From positions 1 to 5,764 of the forward strand of contig CAZKCT010000077.1 in NCBI GenBank assembly GCA_964551545.1: a DNA stretch of 5,764 nucleotides. The letters are read 5' to 3'. This document shows positions 1 to 4,440 of the stretch, in pieces. A model generated the notes under the pieces. That model was not told where the DNA came from and did no database searches. It was given only the letters and a program-made list of their open reading frames with translations. The DNA comes from Thiopontia sp964551545 (GTDB lineage Bacteria > Pseudomonadota > Gammaproteobacteria > GCF-002020875). Each line of letters starts with the position of its first letter. Positions within the stretch are counted from its first letter, which is position 1. Made by a program: the position numbers and the translations under genes.

Positions 1-1
1 T

Positions 2-148
2 CGTGGGGCAGATGAGGCAGTATTGACCTACATCAACTCCCTCACCGGGTTCCGTTTGCGAGATCCAACCGTCGCCAGTAGAGTTGTAAGTGCCTCATCC
101 ATTCGAGCTATCCCCCATAGCTCATATTTTGAGGCACTCCTTTGGTAG
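2..148 (+). CDS. C-terminal fragment of an unidentified protein (5' end outside window)
   Basis: One frame is open from the window edge to a TAG stop at 146-148, giving 48 residues. The fragment contains the stretch TYINSLTGFRLRDPTVASRV and ends in SSYFEALLW. The first half has codons like those of the other genes here (ACC, ATC, AAC, CTC, GGG); the second half is less typical. A strong + strand intrinsic terminator begins 27 bp after the stop, as expected at the end of a transcription unit on this strand. I do not recognise the family. An open run of 48 codons can occur by chance (roughly one in ten for a random frame), and the last third overlaps an inverted repeat that could instead belong to a structured RNA. 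The coding call is therefore tentative. Confidence 0.42.
   Translation, partial: RGADEAVLTYINSLTGFRLRDPTVASRVVSASSIRAIPHSSYFEALLW
89..138 (+). repeat. Nested inverted repeat (two-tier stem-loop)
   Basis: The outer arms AGTGCCTCA (89-97) and TGAGGCACT (130-138) are perfect 9-bp complements. Inside them a second perfect stem, GAGCTA (105-110) and TAGCTC (118-123), closes a 7-nt loop TCCCCCA. Internal loops of 7 and 6 nt separate the tiers. A further short hairpin, GAAAGG (150-155) with CCTTTC (162-167), follows before the terminator at 176. As RNA this would be three stacked hairpins at a transcript 3' end. It may be mRNA 3' structure overlapping the tail of the upstream reading frame, or part of a small RNA. 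No known RNA family is recognised. Confidence 0.5.
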
Positions 149-175
149 TGAAAGGATTTGCCCTTTCGATTTGAG

Positions 176-201
176 CCACCCCTCTCGGGGTGGTTTTTTT
201 T
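176..201 (+). terminator. Rho-independent terminator (+ strand)
   Basis: A perfect 7-bp GC-rich stem, CCACCCC (176-182) and GGGGTGG (187-193), with a TCTC loop is followed directly by eight T (194-201). The T run makes it directional for + strand transcripts arriving from the left edge. Read on the - strand the hairpin has a GAGA (GNRA-type) loop but no T run after it. It could block or stabilise the 3' end of the convergent - strand gene's transcript, but is not a canonical terminator for it. Confidence 0.88.
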
Positions 202-209
202 CGCTCTAT

Positions 210-755
210 CTATTGAGCAGCTGAGGCCCCACCTTGGGCAGCATCACGTGCTGGGTAGCGATCCTCGACTGGGGGCAGATCTTCCAGTGGCGGCAGATCA
301 GCAAGCGGTTTCAGAGGCTGAATCGGCTGACGCGGTGGCTGTTGCTGTTGTTGCTGCCATGCAGGGCCACTCCAGCCTCTTGGCGCACCACCCCATCCAC
401 TCCAGGGCGTGCCACCACGATTCCCCCAAGGGCCGCTCCAACCATTGCCACCCCACGGTGCACCGCCACCACTCCACGGGCCACTATTCCAACCATTACC
501 GCCCCCCCAGGGCGCGTTGCCACCGCCCCAAGGACCCCAGTTTCCACCACGGTTACCCATATTCCAGTTGTTCGGCATTCCCCAAGAACTTGGGCCACCC
601 CAGTTCATGCTACTTGGGCCATCCGGCATCCCCCCCCAATTATTCCCTTTCAAAGGTCCTCTCATCTCATCAAAATCGAAGGCGTTGACCGAGGTTGCCA
701 CCATCATGCTTCCCCCAAACAACCCAACCATCCATTGTCTTGTTATTTTTTTCAT
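210..755 (-). CDS. Secreted Trp/Gly/Pro-rich protein, sulfur globule protein-like
   Basis: The product is 181 residues from the second of two adjacent ATG codons. GGAG (761-764, - strand) lies 5 nt from the ATG at 755 but only 2 nt from the one at 758, so 755 is preferred. The N-terminus is a Sec signal peptide: KK, a hydrophobic stretch, then V-N-A before FDFD, with cleavage near residue 25. The mature part is low complexity: a Asn/Gly/Met/Pro section, then PWGG/GWSG-type repeats, six Gln in a row, and a tail with PLADLPPLEDLPPVED. The precursor has about 17 Trp and no Cys. Sulfur globule envelope proteins of purple and colourless sulfur bacteria are likewise exported, Gly/aromatic-rich and repetitive, and a second such gene starts divergently next door, so I infer a sulfur globule coat role in the periplasm. 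The family match is by composition and architecture only; another extracellular structural protein is possible. Confidence 0.72.
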   Translation of the reverse strand: MKKITRQWMVGLFGGSMMVATSVNAFDFDEMRGPLKGNNWGGMPDGPSSMNWGGPSSWGMPNNWNMGNRGGNWGPWGGGNAPWGGGNGWNSGPWSGGGAPWGGNGWSGPWGNRGGTPWSGWGGAPRGWSGPAWQQQQQQPPRQPIQPLKPLADLPPLEDLPPVEDRYPARDAAQGGASAAQ

Positions 756-776
756 CATTACTCCAGTTTGGTAGTG

Positions 777-881
777 CTATCGAGCCAGAAAGTGGCTCGA
801 AATTGCCCAGATTTGTGCCCTAATGAACCACAAACTCGATAGAAATTAACATCCCCCCCCACAGGATACAAACTCTATCGA
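777..881. repeat. Three copies of a 7-bp motif CTATCGA/TCGATAG
   Basis: CTATCGA occurs at 777-783 and 875-881, and its reverse complement TCGATAG at 836-842. The second and third copies extend to a perfect 8-bp inverted pair, TCGATAGA (836-843) and TCTATCGA (874-881). All three lie in the intergenic region between the divergent globule-like genes. Such spacing is compatible with binding sites for one regulator serving both promoters, but no known regulator consensus is recognised. Confidence 0.5.
780..800 (-). repeat. Inverted repeat in the leader of the Trp-rich gene
   Basis: TCGAGCC (780-786) and GGCTCGA (794-800) are perfect 7-bp arms around a 7-nt spacer. In a transcript of the - strand gene the hairpin would sit about 15 nt upstream of its GGAG Shine-Dalgarno sequence. 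That position fits an mRNA leader stem-loop affecting stability or translation. As DNA it could be a dimeric operator. No T run follows on either strand, so it is not an intrinsic terminator. Confidence 0.55.
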
Positions 882-900
882 ACCATAAATTTATCCCCCC
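830..900. repeat. Imperfect tandem repeat (38-bp period) with C tracts
   Basis: ACAAACTC starts at 830 and again at 868. Each copy is followed by a 5-bp core that is inverted between copies (GATAG versus TATCG), then AA, an A/T-rich stretch, and a run of C (eight at 853-860; six at 895-900). The second C run abuts the TTGACA box at 901. The arrangement looks like a duplicated control element upstream of the + strand globule-like gene. No protein-coding frame is evident here. Confidence 0.5.
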
Positions 901-926
901 TTGACACACCCGGCACTTCTTATAAG
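901..926 (+). promoter_or_regulatory. Candidate sigma-70-type promoter of the Gly/Tyr-rich gene
   Basis: TTGACA (901-906) is a perfect -35 consensus and TATAAG (921-926) matches five of six -10 positions. The spacer is only 14 bp against the usual 16-18, so the promoter would be weak or activator-dependent if these are the real elements. At 16-17 bp spacing the -10 match is poor. The leader to the ATG at 970 would be about 35-40 nt. Confidence 0.35.
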
Positions 927-928
927 AA
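917..928. repeat. 12-bp perfect palindrome overlapping the candidate -10
   Basis: TTCTTATAAGAA reads identically on both strands and covers the candidate -10 hexamer of the + strand gene. Its position would suit a small dimeric repressor. A/T-rich palindromes arise by chance more easily than GC-rich ones, so its role is open. Confidence 0.45.
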
Positions 929-969
929 TGGGCAGGTACATTTATCAAACCACATCAGGGGGCACCTCA

Positions 970-1329
970 ATGAAGAAACTTCTACTCTCCACCATCACCG
1001 CCACAGCGCTGGCTCTTGCGACAACTGCACAGGCTGGCTGGTTTGGTGGAAGCAACAACGGCTGGAACGATGGCTACGATGACAACGACTGGCCTGAGTG
1101 GACCCCCATGTACTGGATGGAAGAGATGATGGATGAGTGGGACGACGACGATGATGAGTGGGGCGGCGGTGGCTATGGCCCTCGCTACGGTTATGGTGGT
1201 TACGGCGGTTATGCACCAATGCCTTACCCGCAGCAGATGCCATATGCACCGATGCCTTACAATCCGGCACCACGCTATATGCCACCTGCAGCGCCTCGCG
1301 CACCTGCACCTGCTGCACCCGCACAGTAA
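970..1329 (+). CDS. Secreted acidic Gly/Tyr/Pro-rich protein, sulfur globule protein-like
   Basis: The product is 119 residues. The ATG at 970 is chosen because AGGGGG (957-962) lies 7 nt upstream and the protein then begins with a classical Sec signal peptide: MKKLLL, a hydrophobic Ala/Thr-rich core, and A-Q-A before GWFGG, with cleavage after residue 22. The frame is open further upstream to 901, but that extension would bury the signal. The mature part has a Asn/Gly/Trp start, a conserved-looking section WPEWTPMYWMEEMMDEW (41-57), an acidic run of five Asp plus Glu (58-63), a Gly/Tyr section (65-81), Met-Pro-Tyr repeats (82-104) and a Pro/Ala tail. No Cys is present. Gly/Tyr repeats after a signal peptide are typical of sulfur globule envelope proteins, which coat periplasmic sulfur deposits during sulfide or thiosulfate oxidation. 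It pairs divergently with the Trp-rich gene and ends in its own terminator. The family call rests on composition and motif recollection, not a search. Confidence 0.78.
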   Translation: MKKLLLSTITATALALATTAQAGWFGGSNNGWNDGYDDNDWPEWTPMYWMEEMMDEWDDDDDEWGGGGYGPRYGYGGYGGYAPMPYPQQMPYAPMPYNPAPRYMPPAAPRAPAPAAPAQ

Positions 1330-1359
1330 CACCTGATTCCAGCAGCGCTGGTTTCCAGG

Positions 1360-1391
1360 GGGCCGGTTGAGTCCATCAACCGGCCCTTTTT
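1360..1391 (+). terminator. Rho-independent terminator of the Gly/Tyr-rich gene
   Basis: A perfect 11-bp stem, GGGCCGGTTGA (1360-1370) and TCAACCGGCCC (1376-1386), with a 5-nt loop GTCCA is followed by TTTTT (1387-1391). It begins 30 bp after the stop codon at 1327-1329. A small hairpin, CCAGC (1339-1343) with GCTGG (1347-1351), precedes it. The terminator separates this gene from rdgC, so rdgC should have its own promoter within 1392-1440, where I see no clear one. Confidence 0.93.
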
Positions 1392-1440
1392 CATGCACTT
1401 TTTCTCCATTGCACCGCTTTAGGCTCCAGGAGTACGCCCC

Positions 1441-2340
1441 ATGTGGTTTAAAAACATCACCCTATTCAAGCTCAGCAACCCTTTCCGGATTTCATCAGAC
1501 TCTCTTGGGGAGAAGCTGAATGATCGTAGTGCCCGCAAATGTGGTCCACTGGAGATGTCGACCATCGGCTGGGGAAGCCCCCTCCCCGACAGCCCCGCAC
1601 ACACACTTTCTCTGGATGGCTGCATCCTGATTGCGGCTCGTAAAACCGAGAAAATCCTCCCTGCCACCGTGATCCGCGAGGCGCTGGAGGAGCGCATTCA
1701 TGAGATTGAGTCCAGCGAAGGGCGAGATGTCCGTAACAAGGAGAAACAGCGGCTGCGTGATGAGATCACGGTCGAACTGCTCCCTCGTGCCTTCACCAGG
1801 TCGCGTACGACACATGCGCTGATCGATCCGGAGAATGGGTGGCTACTGGTCGACACCGCCAGTCGCCCTCGCGCAGAAGAACTCACCGTACTCCTTCGCG
1901 AGACCTTGGGGTCACTGGAGATCACCAACCCTGAGACCGAGCACTCCCCCGCCGGGGCCATGAGTCAATGGCTCTTTCACGGCACCCCTCCCGCAGGCTT
2001 TACACTGGATGATGAGTGTGAAATCCGTGAGAATGATGAGCCCGGCGGCACCATCCGCTGCAAAAACATTGATATTACCCAAGGGGCTGTGCGCAAACAC
2101 CTCGAGCATCAGGCCCGCGTAGTAAAGCTGGCCATGAGCTGGAATGACCGTCTCTCTTTCATCCTCGACCAGGATCTGGTGCTACGCCGCATCAAGCCAC
2201 TGGAGATCATCGACCAGCTGCGTGAAGAGAGCGATGATGTCGATAAAGAGACCCTCTTCATCGGAGATACACTTCTGTTTCAGGCAGAAATTCGAGGGCT
2301 CATTCAACAGCTTCTTGAACTGCTCTCCGAGAAAAGTTGA
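1441..2340 (+). CDS. rdgC: Recombination-associated protein RdgC
   Basis: The product is 299 residues, close to the 303 of E. coli RdgC, and collinear with it from end to end. Landmarks are the start MWFKN, GWGSPL near 43-48, ARKTEKILP (66-74), ELLPRAFTR (112-120), LLRETLGSL (151-159), IRCKNIDIT (205-213) and a C-terminal amphipathic segment ending LIQQLLELL. RdgC forms a ring-shaped dimer that encircles double-stranded DNA without sequence specificity and limits RecA access; it matters for replication fork repair and is cytoplasmic and nucleoid-associated. AGGAG (1428-1432) lies 8 nt before the ATG, fixing the start. The gene stands alone downstream of a strong terminator and converges on uvrB with a 5-bp gap. 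Nothing is truncated. Confidence 0.96.
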   Translation: MWFKNITLFKLSNPFRISSDSLGEKLNDRSARKCGPLEMSTIGWGSPLPDSPAHTLSLDGCILIAARKTEKILPATVIREALEERIHEIESSEGRDVRNKEKQRLRDEITVELLPRAFTRSRTTHALIDPENGWLLVDTASRPRAEELTVLLRETLGSLEITNPETEHSPAGAMSQWLFHGTPPAGFTLDDECEIRENDEPGGTIRCKNIDITQGAVRKHLEHQARVVKLAMSWNDRLSFILDQDLVLRRIKPLEIIDQLREESDDVDKETLFIGDTLLFQAEIRGLIQQLLELLSEKS

Positions 2341-2345
2341 GCGCG

Positions 2346-4352
2346 TTAGGCGCCGACCAGACGCCGGTTAAGCACCTCAATCTGGTCACGTAGCTGTGCC
2401 GCCTCTTCGAACTCCAGATCTCTGGCATGGTCCAGCATCTGCTTCTCTAGGCGGTCAATCTCTTTCTGCAACTGTTGAGGATCTTCCCCGCCATAAAGTG
2501 CTGGATCCTCTGCTACCTGACGTTTTCCACGTTTACTGGCGGCACCTGGCACTGCCTCCAGAACATTCGAGACCGACTTCTGGATACCTCTTGGGGTAAT
2601 GCCGTGCTCCAGGTTGTAGGCCATCTGCCTACTGCGGCGCCGTTCCGTCTCTTCCATCGCCCGCTGCATTGAGCCGGTGATCCGGTCGCCGTAGAGAATC
2701 GCCTTGCCGTGGATATTCCGTGCCGCACGACCGATGGTCTGAATCAATGAGCGGTCCGAGCGCAGAAACCCCTCTTTATCGGCATCCAGAATCGCCACCA
2801 GTGAGACCTCCGGCATATCCAGCCCCTCTCTCAATAGATTGATCCCGACCAATACATCAAACGCCCCCAGTCGCAGATCGCGGATAATCTCTACTCGCTC
2901 TACCGTCTCAATATCGGAGTGGAGATAGCGTACCCGGACCCCATGCTCATCAAGGTAGTCCGTCAGATCCTCCGCCATCCGTTTCGTCAATGTAGTGACT
3001 AATACCCGCTCCTCAACCTCAACCCGCTTGCGGATCTCGCTCAAAAGGTCATCCACCTGAGTAGTAGCGGGACGCACCTCTATCTCTGGGTCCAGCAGTC
3101 CGGTCGGGCGCACCACCTGCTCGACCACATCTTCATTGGTCTGCTCCATTTCATAGCTACCCGGTGTCGCGGACACATGAACGGTCTGTGGAGAGAGACG
3201 CTCAAACTCATCAAATTGCAGTGGTCGATTATCGAGCGCTGAGGGCAGGCGAAAACCATGTTCAACCAATGTCTCCTTGCGCGAGCGGTCACCACGATAC
3301 ATACCACCAATCTGCGGCACCGTGACATGGCTCTCATCAATTACCAACAGCGCACGCTCTGGCAGGTAGTCCATCAACGTTGGAGGGGACTCACCGGGCG
3401 CACGTCCAGATAGATAACGGGAGTAGTTCTCAATTCCTGAGCAGTACCCCAGCTCCAGCATCATCTCAATATCGTATTTGACTCGCTGCTCCAGGCGCTG
3501 TGCCTCGACCAGCTTATTGAGTGCCCTCAATTGTTCCAGGCGAACCTTCAACTCTTCCTTGATCTGCTCAATCGCATCGAGAATTTTCTGTCTCGGGGTA
3601 ACGTAGTGGCTCTTGGGGTAGATGGTAATACGCGGCAATTGATGCAGCACCTCCCCCGTCAGTGGATCAAAGCGAGAGATGTTCTCCACCTCTTCATCAA
3701 ATAGCTCGACACGAATCGCCTCTCTCTCTGAATCGGCAGGGAAAATATCGATGATCTCCCCCCGTACCCGAAAAGTACCCCGCTGCAGCACCGCATCGTT
3801 CCGAGTGTATTGCAGCTCCGCCAGCCGCCGCAGCACTGACTGGCGATCAACCAGCTCTCCACGAGAGAGGTGGAGCACCATACTAAGGTAGGATTCAGGA
3901 TCTCCCAGACCGTAGATCGCCGAGACCGTTGCCACAATGATGGAATCTTCTCTCTCTAACAGCGCTTTGGTTGCAGAGAGCCGCATCTGCTCGATATGTT
4001 CGTTGATCGACGCATCCTTCTCGATGAAAGTATCAGTCGTCGGCACATAGGCCTCAGGCTGGTAGTAATCGTAGTAGGAGACAAAATATTCCACAGAGTT
4101 GTTGGGGAAAAATTCCTTCATCTCTCCATAGAGCTGCGCAGCCAGTGTCTTGTTGTGGGCCATGATCACCGTCGGACGCTGTATCCGCTCAATCACATTG
4201 GCCACCGTATAGGTCTTGCCCGATCCGGTCACCCCCAGTAACACCTGATGGGCTAACCCATCCTCCAACCCCTCAACCAAGGCATCAATGGCCATTGGCT
4301 GATCACCAGAGGGCCGGTAATCAGAGACCAATTTCAGGGGACGTTCACTCAT
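2346..4352 (-). CDS. uvrB: UvrABC system protein B (excinuclease subunit)
   Basis: UvrB is the damage-verifying ATPase of nucleotide excision repair: UvrA loads it at lesions and it then recruits UvrC for incision. I chose the ATG at 4352 (668 residues, MSERPLKL). It aligns with the E. coli start (MSKPFKL, 673 residues), and AAGGA lies upstream, although at a long 12 nt. An in-frame ATG at 4376 would add eight residues but has no Shine-Dalgarno and lies only about 9 nt from a predicted transcription start. Visible motifs in 668-residue numbering are Walker A GVTGSGKT (40-47), the Tyr-rich beta-hairpin YYDYYQPEAYVP (93-104) that inserts between DNA strands, DESH (339-342), SATPGSYE in the helicase core, QTIGRAAR motif VI (538-545), and the C-terminal UVR coiled-coil domain (about 633-665) that binds UvrC. 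All key residues are present. No E. coli-type LexA box (CTG-N10-CAG) is seen upstream. Confidence 0.98.
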   Translation of the reverse strand: MSERPLKLVSDYRPSGDQPMAIDALVEGLEDGLAHQVLLGVTGSGKTYTVANVIERIQRPTVIMAHNKTLAAQLYGEMKEFFPNNSVEYFVSYYDYYQPEAYVPTTDTFIEKDASINEHIEQMRLSATKALLEREDSIIVATVSAIYGLGDPESYLSMVLHLSRGELVDRQSVLRRLAELQYTRNDAVLQRGTFRVRGEIIDIFPADSEREAIRVELFDEEVENISRFDPLTGEVLHQLPRITIYPKSHYVTPRQKILDAIEQIKEELKVRLEQLRALNKLVEAQRLEQRVKYDIEMMLELGYCSGIENYSRYLSGRAPGESPPTLMDYLPERALLVIDESHVTVPQIGGMYRGDRSRKETLVEHGFRLPSALDNRPLQFDEFERLSPQTVHVSATPGSYEMEQTNEDVVEQVVRPTGLLDPEIEVRPATTQVDDLLSEIRKRVEVEERVLVTTLTKRMAEDLTDYLDEHGVRVRYLHSDIETVERVEIIRDLRLGAFDVLVGINLLREGLDMPEVSLVAILDADKEGFLRSDRSLIQTIGRAARNIHGKAILYGDRITGSMQRAMEETERRRSRQMAYNLEHGITPRGIQKSVSNVLEAVPGAASKRGKRQVAEDPALYGGEDPQQLQKEIDRLEKQMLDHARDLEFEEAAQLRDQIEVLNRRLVGA

Positions 4353-4391
4353 CGGATTGGAGGATCCTTGCTGCATAAATCGGGGCGGTAC

Positions 4392-4399
4392 AGTATAGT
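4392..4399. promoter_or_regulatory. Overlapping divergent -10 elements, uvrB and aminotransferase
   Basis: TATACT on the - strand (4397-4392) and TATAGT on the + strand (4394-4399) each match the -10 consensus at five of six positions, and they overlap. No good -35 box is present at 16-18 bp for either. From the - strand element uvrB transcription would start near 4385, which favours the ATG at 4352. The + strand leader carries two T runs (4407-4413, 4421-4426) before the Shine-Dalgarno. The overlap implies that the two polymerases would exclude each other. Confidence 0.35.
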
Positions 4400-4427
4400 A
4401 TGACGGTTTTTTTCACCACCTTTTTTC

Positions 4428-4432
4428 AGGAG
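4428..4432 (+). promoter_or_regulatory. Ribosome binding site that fixes a TTG start
   Basis: AGGAG lies 8 nt before the TTG at 4441. No in-frame ATG or GTG with a comparable site is nearby; the ATG at 4400 is out of frame. The protein begins at the position usual for its family (MAISLSSRVQRVKPSPT) when TTG is used. Confidence 0.85.
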
Positions 4433-4440
4433 CATCCGCC

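Noticed and set aside
409..600. CRISPR-like or satellite repeats
   Set aside because: The recurring CCACCCCA-type units are irregular in spacing and encode in-frame Trp-Gly repeats of the globule-like protein; there are no constant repeats or unique spacers.
803..826. Sigma-54-like sequence on the - strand (GGGCAC...GGGCAA)
   Set aside because: The GG and GC elements are one base too far apart for the strict -24/-12 spacing.
234..842. Long open frames on the + strand (202, 176 and 121 residues) and a 95-residue - strand frame across the Trp-rich gene
   Set aside because: They arise from the low-complexity GGN/CCN repeats of the real - strand gene. None has a supported ribosome site or a sensible protein, whereas the - strand frame has a Shine-Dalgarno, a signal peptide and a coherent composition.
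901..969. Upstream extension of the Gly/Tyr-rich gene to a TTG at 901
   Set aside because: It would add 23 residues in front of a classical signal peptide and start inside the -35-like box. The ATG at 970 has its own Shine-Dalgarno.
982..1398. Antisense and shifted frames over the Gly/Tyr-rich gene
   Set aside because: Shadows of a biased coding sequence, running through the terminator in one case, with Cys/Arg/His-rich products that look non-natural.
4371..4393. LexA-like CTG...CAG pair upstream of uvrB
   Set aside because: The spacing is 17 bp rather than the 10 bp of the E. coli type SOS box and the interior is GC-rich.
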